Below, one piece after another: positions 1 to 8,024 of a stretch of DNA of 16,523 bases. The notes under the pieces are model-generated. The model had not been told where the DNA came from, ran no database searches, and saw only the letters and a list, made by a program, of their open reading frames with translations. Position 1 is the first letter of the stretch; every line of letters begins with the position of its first letter. This DNA is from Treponema sp. (GTDB lineage Bacteria; Spirochaetota; Spirochaetia; Treponematales; Breznakiellaceae), in assembly GCA_031267115.1 (NCBI GenBank), contig JAIRZS010000312.1:1-16523 (forward strand). Direction: 5' to 3'. The translations under genes and the position numbers were made by a program.

Positions 1-654
1 GAAATCGCCGCTTCGATTGATCCCAACCTGTACAACGACCTCTGCGCGGGCAGGAAGAAATTTACCGATCCCCAGGCGGTGGAGATATTCACGATCTGGA
101 AGGACTGGCTTGACAAGGGATGGTTTACCGATCCTTCGACAAACTACTTCAGCGACATGCCCCGGCTGTTTAACGACAACCAGCTTGCCATGATCGTCGG
201 CGGGACCTGGTATGTAAAGTCCCAGCTTCTCGATATGGGAGTTCCTGAAAGCAAGATAGGTTTCTTCTTCCTCAAGACAAGGGACGGCAGGAACCGGGCT
301 ATCCTGGAACCCTCGCCGATTCTGGTTCCGAAAAACGCCGCCAATATGGAAAATTCGCTTAAGGCGGTTGATTACTTTATGAGCGCGAAGGGCAATACCT
401 TCCTGAGCAAGCAGGTCGGGGGCTTCCCGGTAAATTCCAAAGCCGACGCCTCTTACCTTGATCCGATGAAACAGTCCATGCAGAAAGCTGTGGTTGACGG
501 GAATTTTACCCTGGTAACCCGTTTCTGGGAAAATATGCCGACGGAACTGATGCTCCAGGTAAACCAGAAATTCCAGGAATTTATCGTAAATTCCCCCAGC
601 CCCCAGGTTATTACCGCGGATATCCAGAAGCTTTGCGACGCGTACTTTAAGTAA
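1..654 (+). CDS. ABC transporter solute-binding protein, family 1 (C-terminal part; 5' end outside window)
   Basis: The reading frame is open from base 1 to the TAA at 652-654 (217 codons visible), so the N-terminus with its signal peptide lies upstream of the window. The visible part matches the C-terminal half of family 1 sugar-type binding proteins: a stretch reading FNDNQLAMIVGGTWYV (the usual 'small residue-G-x-W' ligand-pocket segment), a PSPILVPKNA strand, a helix carrying AVDYFMSAKGN, and a C-terminal helix ending in DAYFK. The protein should be lipid-anchored or periplasmic and deliver ligand to the two permeases encoded immediately downstream. The ligand cannot be read from the sequence; carbohydrate is the family default. 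An internal GTG at 79 is only a frame-internal valine codon, since the frame continues upstream with family-like sequence. The gene is followed by a hairpin-rich gap that probably makes it the most highly expressed member of the operon. Confidence 0.9.
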   Translation, partial: EIAASIDPNLYNDLCAGRKKFTDPQAVEIFTIWKDWLDKGWFTDPSTNYFSDMPRLFNDNQLAMIVGGTWYVKSQLLDMGVPESKIGFFFLKTRDGRNRAILEPSPILVPKNAANMENSLKAVDYFMSAKGNTFLSKQVGGFPVNSKADASYLDPMKQSMQKAVVDGNFTLVTRFWENMPTELMLQVNQKFQEFIVNSPSPQVITADIQKLCDAYFK

Positions 655-671
655 AAGATCGGGCTAATCAG

Positions 672-710
672 AGTCTGCCCGCAAAGTAACCGACTTTGTG
701 GACAGGCACT
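672..710 (+). promoter_or_regulatory. Imperfect stem-loop downstream of the binding-protein gene
   Basis: The core stem pairs CAAAGT (682-687) with ACTTTG (693-698) around a 5-base loop. It is extended by a G-T and two C-G pairs (681/699, 680/700, 679/701), with further weaker pairing out to AGT (672-674) with ACT (708-710). There is no T-tract. It is the first of three consecutive hairpins and may protect the 3' end of the binding-protein message. Function is inferred from position only. Confidence 0.5.
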
Positions 711-715
711 AATTA

Positions 716-755
716 CCGGGGTTCCTGCCGGCCTGCGGGCTATCGGGAACCCCGG
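716..755 (+). repeat. Perfect 10-bp inverted repeat (stem-loop) in the binding protein-permease gap
   Basis: CCGGGGTTCC (716-725) is the exact reverse complement of GGAACCCCGG (746-755). The 20-base loop contains a further small CCG/CGG pairing. A GC-rich stem of this strength inside an operon is a typical 3' exonuclease barrier, giving segmental mRNA stability. It sits 1 bp before an intrinsic terminator. Similar GC-rich dyads with a CCGGGG arm occur at the right edge of the window (16491-16519), so it may belong to an intergenic repeat family. Confidence 0.7.
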
Positions 756-756
756 C

Positions 757-778
757 GGCTTCCTGCGAAGCCTTTTTT
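757..778 (+). terminator. Intrinsic terminator between binding-protein and permease genes (probable attenuator)
   Basis: GGCTTC (757-762) pairs perfectly with GAAGCC (767-772) around the tetraloop CTGC, followed directly by six T (773-778). This is a textbook Rho-independent terminator. It ends 12 bp before the TTG start of the first permease, whose GGAG ribosome site (781-784) follows at once. Because the permeases have no obvious promoter between the T-tract and the start, partial read-through is the likely mode, which lowers permease relative to binding protein. Confidence 0.8.
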
Positions 779-790
779 CCGGAGCGAGCT

Positions 791-1666
791 TTGAACAAAC
801 AGTTCCAAAGGTGGGGTTATATTTTCGCGTTTCCCGCCGTACTGGTTATTACCCTTATGTTTATTATTCCCATGGTTCAGAATATCTACCTTAGTTTATT
901 CGAAAGCGACGGTATTTCCGCGATGCGTTTTACCGGTTTTGGGAATTACCTTAACATGTTCCGCGACGGTAATTTTCTGCGTTCGGTTTTTAATTCTGTC
1001 TTGTGGGTAGCGTTCACCATTGTGTTTTCCGTAGGGGCGGGGCTGCTGATTGCGGTATTCGTAAACGGTATTAAAGGCGAAAAGCTTATCAAATCCGTGT
1101 TTTTTATGCCCCTGGCCATTTCCTTTGTATCCGTGGGGGCTATCTGGTGGTATATGTATTCAAAGGAATACGGGGTTTTGAACGAGTGCCTGCGCCTTCT
1201 GGGTTTTAAGACAAAGGTGGACTGGCTGTATAAGATCCCCCTTAATAACTTTTCCCTCCTTATCGCCTGGAGCTGGCAGCAGTTAGGGGGGAACCTGGTT
1301 ATGTTCCTCATGGGTCTTACCTCGATACCTTCGGAACAGATCGAGGCCTCCCGTATTGACGGCTGCAATAAATGGCGTACCTTTGTCCATATTACCTTTC
1401 CCATGCTCAGGCCGATTACCACGGTGGTTGTGGGCATGGCGATTGTCAATTCGTTTAAGGCGTTCGATCTTATCTATATTATGACCCGGGGCGGCCCGGT
1501 GCGCTCATCGGAAACCCTGGCGGTAAATATGTTTGTCGAGAGTTTTCAGCGCAACCACCAGGGTTACGGCGCCGCCATAGGGGTATTCCTTACCCTGCTG
1601 ATCCTGCCGATCACCGCTGCCTATATGCAGGCGACATCTGCGGTAGATCACGCGGACAACAAGTAG
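791..1666 (+). CDS. ABC sugar-type transporter permease (MalF/UgpA-like, CUT1)
   Basis: A 291-residue integral membrane protein with six predicted helices, the usual size for CUT1 permeases without the MalF N-terminal insertion. The first helix is at about residues 10-30 (FPAVLVITLMFIIPMV). The cytoplasmic EAA coupling loop is clear at about residues 185-206 (EASRIDGCNKWRTF, then TFPMLRP); this is where the ATPase docks. The start is TTG at 791, chosen because GGAG (781-784) lies 6 bp upstream and because the N-terminus then begins just before the first helix. It forms a heterodimer with the next gene product, which starts 9 bp after this stop. Substrate is not determinable. No ATP-binding subunit is encoded in the window, so a general MsmX/MsiK-like ATPase is inferred. 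Confidence 0.93.
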   Translation: MNKQFQRWGYIFAFPAVLVITLMFIIPMVQNIYLSLFESDGISAMRFTGFGNYLNMFRDGNFLRSVFNSVLWVAFTIVFSVGAGLLIAVFVNGIKGEKLIKSVFFMPLAISFVSVGAIWWYMYSKEYGVLNECLRLLGFKTKVDWLYKIPLNNFSLLIAWSWQQLGGNLVMFLMGLTSIPSEQIEASRIDGCNKWRTFVHITFPMLRPITTVVVGMAIVNSFKAFDLIYIMTRGGPVRSSETLAVNMFVESFQRNHQGYGAAIGVFLTLLILPITAAYMQATSAVDHADNK

Positions 1667-1675
1667 GAGGGGCGG

Positions 1676-2512
1676 ATGAAAACAAGGAACACTTTTTCTA
1701 CTGTAATTATTTATGTTTTTTTGATCGCCCTGTGCCTGGTCTGGCTCCTGCCGGTTGCTTCTACCCTGTTTGTGGCTTTTAAAACCCCGGCGGAGTATAT
1801 GAACACCAAATTCTACGAGATGCCAAAGGGTTTTTATATTATCAATAATTTAAAAGAAGTTTTCTCGTATTACCGTTTACAAATAAACTTTATGAATTCC
1901 CTTATTTACGCGGCAAGCGGCGTTGTTTTTTGCGTACTGCTTTCCTCAACCGCGGCCTACGCGGTTACCAAACTCAAGCCAAGGGGCAGCTTTTTCATCT
2001 TCCTGCTTATATACAGCGGTACTATTTTCCCTTTCCAGCTGTACCTAATCCCCCTGCTGCGTACCTACAATTTTTTTAATATTTACAACACAAAATTCGG
2101 CATGATACTGCTCTATTCGGCAATATGTACCCCCTTTGCGACATTTCTCTACCGCGGCTACTTTATGAACCTTGACAACCAGATAATGCAGGCCGCGATG
2201 ATAGACGGGTGCGGGCCCGCGGGGATTTTTTTCCGTATATACCTGCCCCAATTAAAGCCCCCCACCGCGGTAGTCGCCCTGTTTCAGGGTATGTGGATAT
2301 GGAACGATCTGCTTTTCGGCATGATCCTTTCTTCCGGGGAAAATGTGCGGCCTATTATGGTGGCGGTAGCCCAGTCGACCGGGACCGGGGGAGGCAAAAT
2401 CCCGGTTATGATGGCGGGCGTTATCTTTACTTCCATACCGACAATACTGCTGTTTATCCTGCTGCGTAATTACTTTATTAAAGGATTTTCGATGCAGTCC
2501 GGACTCGAATAG
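1676..2512 (+). CDS. ABC sugar-type transporter permease (MalG-like, CUT1)
   Basis: A 278-residue permease, the partner of the preceding gene. The ATG is preceded by a full AGGAGG ribosome site (1665-1670) overlapping the upstream TAG, spacing 5 bp. The N-terminal helix (VIIYVFLIALCLVWLLPVA) is followed by the family's conserved 'FKT-x-E' region (VAFKTPAEY), and a coupling loop lies at about residues 172-192 (QAAMIDGCGPAGIFFRI, then YLPQLKP). The canonical first glutamate of this loop is replaced by glutamine, whereas the partner keeps it; such variation is tolerated in the family. The C-terminus ends with the usual helix and a short basic-aromatic tail. The two permeases have similar length and organisation, as expected for the transmembrane core of a carbohydrate importer in the inner membrane. 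Confidence 0.93.
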   Translation: MKTRNTFSTVIIYVFLIALCLVWLLPVASTLFVAFKTPAEYMNTKFYEMPKGFYIINNLKEVFSYYRLQINFMNSLIYAASGVVFCVLLSSTAAYAVTKLKPRGSFFIFLLIYSGTIFPFQLYLIPLLRTYNFFNIYNTKFGMILLYSAICTPFATFLYRGYFMNLDNQIMQAAMIDGCGPAGIFFRIYLPQLKPPTAVVALFQGMWIWNDLLFGMILSSGENVRPIMVAVAQSTGTGGGKIPVMMAGVIFTSIPTILLFILLRNYFIKGFSMQSGLE

Positions 2513-2536
2513 GACAGAATATACAGGAGAAATACT

Positions 2537-3781
2537 ATGACACACAGAGAAAGAGTGATGGCCTCGCTGAATTTCAAACAGCCGGACCGGGTTCCCATTG
2601 ATTTTAACGCCCACAGGTCAAGCGGTATTAGCGTAGTAGCTTACCGCGAACTGCGCAAATATCTGGAGCTTCCCCCCAGCCCCCTCTACGTATACGATCT
2701 GATCCAGCAGCTTGCCATTGTGGAGAAGGATGTGCTGGATCTGTTCGATGTGGATACTTTCCAGCTTGGCTGCGATTTTGACAAATTCCCCGAATACTGG
2801 AAGGACTTTGCCCTGGAGGACGGCACCCCCTGCAAGGTTCCTGCGGCGATTGACGTGCGCAGAACCGACAAAGGCGGTTTTATCTACAACAACAAGGGCA
2901 AAGTCGTGGGCAAACAGCCAAGGGGCTGTTATTATTTTGAGCAGGCTGTTTGGCCGCTTGCCGATGACGAGGAAAAAGACGATTTTTCCGATTACGACGA
3001 TATCCAGAATGACGTTATGTGGCTCACGGTTCCCGGCCCCCCGATGCCCCTGGATTACCATTCGCCGGAAGGGGCAAAAAAGTTCCGTGAAATTGCCGCA
3101 GCCACCAGGGATAGTACCGATCGCGCTATATACGGGATATTCGGCGGTAATCTGGTTGAGACCGCGCAATTTGTGTTCCGTATGGACAACATGCTCTGCG
3201 AACTTATCGCCAATCCCGGCCGTATGCATAAATTTCTGGATACGGTGCTGGAACGGCACATGGCAAATCTTGAGGCGTATCTCGACGCGGTGGGGGACTA
3301 CATTGACGTGATAGGCTTTGGCGACGACATGGGTTCCCAGAACGGCCCCCAGTTCTCGCCGGAAACATATATGGAATTTTTTTATCCCCGGCACAGGAAA
3401 ATGTGGATGTATGTTCATGAACGCTTTCCCCGGATGAAGATCTGCCTCCACTGCTGCGGCGGCGTGCGTCCCATAATGCCCCTTCTTGCGGACGCGGGGC
3501 TTGACGCCATAAACCCCGTGCAGTTTACCTGTAAGGATATGGCCCTGGAAGAAATCAAGGAGGAACTCTACGGCAGGCTTACACTCTGGGGCGGCGGCTG
3601 CGATACCCGCCGTGTCCTGCCCTACGGGGAAACCAGGGAAATAGCGCCGCATATAAAGGAAAACCTCGCGATCCTCAACAAGGGGGGCGGGTTCGTCTTC
3701 CAGCAGGTACACAATGTGCTTGCCAACGTTCCCCCCGCCAATGTCGCGGAAATGTTCAGGGCCGTCAGGGAATTCGCGTAA
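2537..3781 (+). CDS. Uroporphyrinogen decarboxylase-family protein (URO-D/MtaA-like, possible corrinoid methyltransferase)
   Basis: A 414-residue protein with the characteristic opening of this superfamily (MTHRERVMASLNFKQPDRVP). It also has the family's late segments: an H-C-C-G-G motif at residues 305-309, GGGCDTRRVLPYG around residue 355, and the end motif HNVLANVPPANV from His392. The TIM-barrel superfamily includes true HemE (about 340-360 residues) and methyl-group-handling proteins such as MtaA/CmuA, which bind zinc through H-x-C plus a later Cys. Here H305-x-C307 is present, with C355 or H392 as possible third ligand. Greater length and the H-x-C pattern argue against a haem role. It starts 24 bp after the permease stop with AGGAGA (2525-2530), so it belongs to the transporter operon and may act on the imported compound. 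The reaction is not established. Its 3' end overlaps the convergent amidohydrolase gene by 17 bp. Confidence 0.85.
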   Translation: MTHRERVMASLNFKQPDRVPIDFNAHRSSGISVVAYRELRKYLELPPSPLYVYDLIQQLAIVEKDVLDLFDVDTFQLGCDFDKFPEYWKDFALEDGTPCKVPAAIDVRRTDKGGFIYNNKGKVVGKQPRGCYYFEQAVWPLADDEEKDDFSDYDDIQNDVMWLTVPGPPMPLDYHSPEGAKKFREIAAATRDSTDRAIYGIFGGNLVETAQFVFRMDNMLCELIANPGRMHKFLDTVLERHMANLEAYLDAVGDYIDVIGFGDDMGSQNGPQFSPETYMEFFYPRHRKMWMYVHERFPRMKICLHCCGGVRPIMPLLADAGLDAINPVQFTCKDMALEEIKEELYGRLTLWGGGCDTRRVLPYGETREIAPHIKENLAILNKGGGFVFQQVHNVLANVPPANVAEMFRAVREFA

Positions 3782-5435
3782 AAGCCGTTTTCCCGCCTAT
3801 CATCGTAAAGAGGACGCGGGCTTTGCCTATTTCCTCCGGGGGGGCGGTGAAAATATCCCGGTCAAGCAGGACCATGTCCGCGAGATAGCCGGGCTTTATG
3901 CGGCCCGAATATCGTTCGTCGAAGTTCGACCAGGCGGTGCCGGCGGTGTAATTATCCACCGCGGAATACACATCGACGCGCTGTCCGGGGTAAAAACCTT
4001 CCGGGGGCAGATCCGCCCCTTCTCCGGTCCGCCGCACCGCCCACTCGATTCCCAAAAGCGGATTAATGTCTTCCACCGGGCTGTCGGTCCCGTAGGCATT
4101 GCGTATGCCCATTTTTTCCATAGCGCCCCAGGCATAGGATGTGGCGGCGAGTTCTTTCCCCACCCGGCTTTCTATCATGCGGTAATCGTGGCAGAGGAAG
4201 ACGGGCTGCACCAGGGCGAGGATGCCGTTTCGCTTCATCCGTTCCAGAAGGCCGCTGTCCGTGATCTGGCAGTGAACCACGCCGTGCCGGAGGGGGTTGC
4301 CGTCCGGTACGGAGGAAGCAGCAGCGGGCGATGTTACCTGTTCGTAGGCGGACAGCACCGCGTCTATCGCGCCGTCGCCTATGGCGTGTATCACTACCTG
4401 GAAGCGGTTTTCCGCAGCCTTTTTTACCAGCGCCCGCAGTTCCCCGTTCTCCAGAACAGCGAGGCCGCAGGCGCCCGGCTTGTCATGGTAGGGCCGGCGC
4501 AGCCAGGCGGTCTGGGAACCAAGGGAGCCGTCCGCGAAAAATTTGACAGGCCCTATTTTGAGGTACTGCCCGGTTGCCGACGGCCCCCCGGAATCGCCGA
4601 GCGGCATGCCGGTAAAAAGCCCCCGGCGTATATATTCGTCCAGCTGTTTTGCGTCCCCGTTAAGGCCGCACTGGAGGATTATCCTTGGGCAATTTTCCCG
4701 TTCCCGGAAAAGCCTTTGGTACGCGCTCGCAACGGAATCGTAATCAATATCTTCTACATCAAAGGTGGCGGCCGAGGTGACCCCGTTTTGTATAGCCATA
4801 TCCATGGCGCGCCCTATTTCCCGGCAGAGTTCCTCCGGGGAGGGGGCAGGAATAATGCCCTTAACCAGGGCCATAGCGTTCTCGCCAAGAATGCCGTTGG
4901 GTTTGCCGGAACCGTCCCGGCCTGTTTCGCCTCCCTCAATGTCGGGGGCGGCGCCGGCTATGCCTGTCATTTCCAGGGCTTTGGAATTACAGAATAGCTT
5001 ATGGCCGCAGACACGGGTTATGATAACGGGATGAACGGCAGAAATCTTGTCAAGATCATAACGGGTAGGGTAGTCCTTGTTTCCGGCGAACTCTTCCTGA
5101 TCCAGCCCTGTCCCGAAGATCAATTCTCCGGGCAGTTTGTTTTGCCTTTCAAGCAGTTCCCGCCCCCGCTGTATCAGTTCTTCTACGGATTTTACGCCGC
5201 TGCCGTCAAGGTTCCTGTCTTTCAGTCCGGTATGGTAAAAATGTATATGGCTGTCCTGGAAACCCGGGAGCAGGAGTTTCCCCTGCGCGTCAATGCGTTC
5301 GGTCCCTGCCGGCGCCGCGTCCAGAATGTCCCTGACTGAACCAACTGCGACAATACGGTCTTCGTCTGTCAGCACCGCTTCCGCGAAACAGCCCCGGTCG
5401 ATGTACACTCTGGCATTGTATATTGCTTTCCCCAT
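3765..5435 (-). CDS. YtcJ-like metal-dependent amidohydrolase (amidohydrolase_3 family)
   Basis: A 556-residue predicted cytoplasmic hydrolase; family members are usually 500-580. Features in order: an N-terminal beta-sandwich segment; the metal motif in GFQDSHIH (His63, His65); the family signature KFFADGSLGSQTAWL in the middle; His350 in VIHAIGDGAIDAV; His388 in VVHCQ; Asp451 in YGTDSPVEDINP; and a C-terminal beta-sandwich with IKPGYLADMVLLDRD. All expected metal and catalytic positions are present, so it should be active. The family hydrolyses varied amides or related C-N bonds and the substrate cannot be predicted. It is the last gene of the tig-clpP-clpX-lon run: its ATG lies 3 bp after the lon stop with no convincing ribosome site, pointing to re-initiation after lon. 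Its tail overlaps the convergent URO-D gene by 17 bp. Confidence 0.9.
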   Translation of the reverse strand: MGKAIYNARVYIDRGCFAEAVLTDEDRIVAVGSVRDILDAAPAGTERIDAQGKLLLPGFQDSHIHFYHTGLKDRNLDGSGVKSVEELIQRGRELLERQNKLPGELIFGTGLDQEEFAGNKDYPTRYDLDKISAVHPVIITRVCGHKLFCNSKALEMTGIAGAAPDIEGGETGRDGSGKPNGILGENAMALVKGIIPAPSPEELCREIGRAMDMAIQNGVTSAATFDVEDIDYDSVASAYQRLFRERENCPRIILQCGLNGDAKQLDEYIRRGLFTGMPLGDSGGPSATGQYLKIGPVKFFADGSLGSQTAWLRRPYHDKPGACGLAVLENGELRALVKKAAENRFQVVIHAIGDGAIDAVLSAYEQVTSPAAASSVPDGNPLRHGVVHCQITDSGLLERMKRNGILALVQPVFLCHDYRMIESRVGKELAATSYAWGAMEKMGIRNAYGTDSPVEDINPLLGIEWAVRRTGEGADLPPEGFYPGQRVDVYSAVDNYTAGTAWSNFDERYSGRIKPGYLADMVLLDRDIFTAPPEEIGKARVLFTMIGGKTAFTRIP

Positions 5436-5438
5436 AAT

Positions 5439-8024
5439 TTACGCGCGGCTGATTAGCTTTCCCCCTTTTTTGGCGGCTGCTTTCGGCCCGGCTGCCTTGC
5501 CCCGGGGCTTTCTCCCCGGCGAATCCAGCCTGCGGTGTACACCCCCGTCAAAGAGGGCGGCGAAGACCTCGTCGGCGGATTCTACAAAATTAATAATCAG
5601 CTTGTCTTTAATATCCTTGTCCAGTTCTTCCCAGTCTTCCCTGTTGTCTGCGGGGAGCAGGACCGTTTCCATGCCGTTCCTTATCGCCGCGAGGAGTTTT
5701 TCCTTAAGCCCGCCTATGGGGAGTACCCGGCCTGTAAGGGTAAGCTCGCCGGTCATGGCGATAGCCGGTTTCGGCGCTACGCCGCAGAGGGTGGAAAGCA
5801 GGGACGAGGCCAGGGTGATCCCCGCGGAAGGGCCGTCTTTGGGGATGGCGCCTTCAGGTACGTGGATATGAAAGTCGGTCGTACCGATCTTGTCAATGGT
5901 AAAGTTGTAACGGTCGCTTACGCTCCGCAGGTACGAAAGCGCGATGCGGGCGCTTTCTTTCATCACGTCGCCCAGATTCCCGGTCATGATAAGATCGCCG
6001 TGGCCTTCAAAGCGTATGGTTTCTACCGGGAGCATGGTGCCGCCGTATTCGGTCCAGGCAAGGCCGTAACATACGCCGACACGGGCCTCTTTATACACAA
6101 CATCGTTTTTGTACTTCCTCCTGCCCAGAAGCTTTTCCAAATCGTTTTTTGTTACTGTCTTTTTAAACGAACTCACGGGTTTTTCCGGATCGGCCCCGTA
6201 ACCTTTTTCCACGGCTATTCGGGCTATGCGTCTTACGCAGCGGGCGATCTCCCGTTCCAGGGAACGGACGCCGCTTTCCATGGTCCAGTGCCGTTCGATT
6301 TCCAGAATCGCCTCGTCCCTAAAGGCTATTTGCGCGCGGGAGAGGCCGTTTTCCTTTAACTCTTTTGGTACTAAAAACTGCTGGGCTATGGCGAGTTTTT
6401 CATTCTCCCCGTAGCCCGGAATCTCGATAATCTCCATCCGGTCAAGAAGCGGGTAGGGGATAGTGTGGAGGGAATTCGCGGTGGCGATAAACAACACCTT
6501 GGAAAGATCGAAGGGCAGCTCGAGGTAGTGATCGGTAAAGCTGGAATTCTGTTCCGGGTCCAGCACCTCAAGCAGGGCAGAGGCCGGATCCCCGCGGAAG
6601 TCGCTGGACAGTTTGTCTATTTCGTCCAAAAGAAAAACAGGGTTAGCGGCGCCCGCCCTGCGTATGGACTGTATGATCTTTCCGGGCAGCGCTCCGACAT
6701 AAGTTTTCCGGTGGCCCCGGATTTCCGCCTCGTCCCGGACGCCGCCCAGGGATATGCGGATAAAGCGCCTGCCCAGCGCCCGGGCCACGGATTTTCCAAG
6801 GCTTGTTTTCCCGGTTCCCGGCGGCCCTACAAAACAGAGGATAGGCCCCTTGATCCCCGTATCGGTATTTTCATGGGCGGCAAGCTCCCGGATGGCGATA
6901 AATTCGATGATACGCTCCTTGGCCTTCTTCATGTTGAAGTGATCCTCGTTGAGTATCTTTTCCGCTGCGGAAAGATCGCCCAGAGCGGCCCCGGATTCGG
7001 ATGTATATTCCTTCCAGGGCAGATCGGAAATCCATTCGAGATACGCTCTGAGTACCCCCGCCTCGGGAGAGAAAGGCTGGAGTTTTCTCAGGCGGGCAAG
7101 TTCTTTTTTTGCCTTGTCGAGAACCTCTGCGGGCGGATGCTTTTCCAGAATTGCCTTTTCAAGATCGGCAAATTCGTCTTCGGTATTTTCCTTGCCCAGT
7201 TCTTTGTTGATCTCTTTTAGCTGCTCGTGAAGTATATATTCTCGCTGGGTCTTGTCCATGCGGCTTCTGACTTTTCCGCTGATATTTTTCTGTATACCGA
7301 ATATTTCATTTTCAAGCTCGAGAATTTCAAGGAGTTTCTCAAGCCGCATCTTGGTGTCCGCGATTGAGAGCAGTTCCAGTTTCCGTTCTGTTTTTATGGC
7401 GAGACAGTTCCCGATAAGGTTTACCAGCCGTTCGGGGCTTTCGGTGCGGTCGGCGGCGGTGAGAGTCTCGGCGCCTACTTTTTTGGAAAGTTCCGCGTAC
7501 TGGGCAAATGATTTCTGCACCGTTCTCGCGAGGGCCGCAAATTCGGGGTTGGTAATATCGGTAAAACCGGCCGGCGTGACGGGTTCTATCCGCGCCATGG
7601 AGTGGTCTTTCTGTTCCGATACGGCGAGTATGTTCGCCCGGTATTCACCCTGAAGCACCACGCGGTAGGTATTGTCGGGAAGTTTCAGGTGCTGTACAAT
7701 CCGCATCACGGTCCCTACGGAATGGGTTCCGCCGCCGCCCGGAAGCGCTGAAAGGGGCGCGGCTTTCCGGCCGCTTTCGACTGATGCCTGGGCCTCGCCG
7801 GAATTGCTGAGGCAGGCGGCGAACAGGCGGAAATCCCGGCCGAGGGCGGCGTCCACCGCGGCAATACCCGCCCGGTAGGTGATAAACATGGGGATAACTG
7901 TTTGGGGAAACAGTACTAAATCCCTTAAAGGGAGGACGGGGAATTCTTCGGTATCGTTTTTCCCTTTCAGGGCATGCAGCAGCCGGGAAACGCCTTCGTG
8001 TTTTCCATTGTTTCCGGATTTCAC
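5439..8024 (-). CDS. lon: ATP-dependent protease Lon
   Basis: An 861-residue LonA-type protease, slightly longer than the E. coli enzyme (784). Domains: substrate-recognition N-domain beginning PVLPLRDLVLFPQTVIPMF at about residue 29; coiled-coil region with REYILHEQLKEINKELG; AAA+ module with Walker A GPPGTGKT (400-407), Walker B FLLDEIDK (D467, E468) and the Lon signature LDPEQNSSFTDHYLELPFDLS; protease domain with catalytic Ser733 in PKDGPSAGIT and Lys776 in GGLKEKLLAA. The Ser-Lys spacing of 43 equals that of E. coli. An Ala/Lys-rich C-terminal tail (GRKPRGKAAGPKAAAKKGGK) extends past the usual end. The start is GTG at 8024, sharing GTGA with the clpX stop, so translation is coupled; no other in-frame start precedes the N-domain. 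It degrades misfolded and regulatory proteins in the cytosol. Confidence 0.97.
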   Translation of the reverse strand: MKSGNNGKHEGVSRLLHALKGKNDTEEFPVLPLRDLVLFPQTVIPMFITYRAGIAAVDAALGRDFRLFAACLSNSGEAQASVESGRKAAPLSALPGGGGTHSVGTVMRIVQHLKLPDNTYRVVLQGEYRANILAVSEQKDHSMARIEPVTPAGFTDITNPEFAALARTVQKSFAQYAELSKKVGAETLTAADRTESPERLVNLIGNCLAIKTERKLELLSIADTKMRLEKLLEILELENEIFGIQKNISGKVRSRMDKTQREYILHEQLKEINKELGKENTEDEFADLEKAILEKHPPAEVLDKAKKELARLRKLQPFSPEAGVLRAYLEWISDLPWKEYTSESGAALGDLSAAEKILNEDHFNMKKAKERIIEFIAIRELAAHENTDTGIKGPILCFVGPPGTGKTSLGKSVARALGRRFIRISLGGVRDEAEIRGHRKTYVGALPGKIIQSIRRAGAANPVFLLDEIDKLSSDFRGDPASALLEVLDPEQNSSFTDHYLELPFDLSKVLFIATANSLHTIPYPLLDRMEIIEIPGYGENEKLAIAQQFLVPKELKENGLSRAQIAFRDEAILEIERHWTMESGVRSLEREIARCVRRIARIAVEKGYGADPEKPVSSFKKTVTKNDLEKLLGRRKYKNDVVYKEARVGVCYGLAWTEYGGTMLPVETIRFEGHGDLIMTGNLGDVMKESARIALSYLRSVSDRYNFTIDKIGTTDFHIHVPEGAIPKDGPSAGITLASSLLSTLCGVAPKPAIAMTGELTLTGRVLPIGGLKEKLLAAIRNGMETVLLPADNREDWEELDKDIKDKLIINFVESADEVFAALFDGGVHRRLDSPGRKPRGKAAGPKAAAKKGGKLISRA

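Noticed and set aside
2618..3712. Open frame of 364 codons on the minus strand
   Set aside because: Shadow of the URO-D-family gene; no ribosome site and no recognisable protein features.
3714..4997. Open frame of 427 codons on the plus strand
   Set aside because: It lies antisense to the amidohydrolase, whose minus-strand protein has full motifs. The plus-strand translation is Gly/Pro/His-rich without family features; high-GC third positions keep the opposite frame open.
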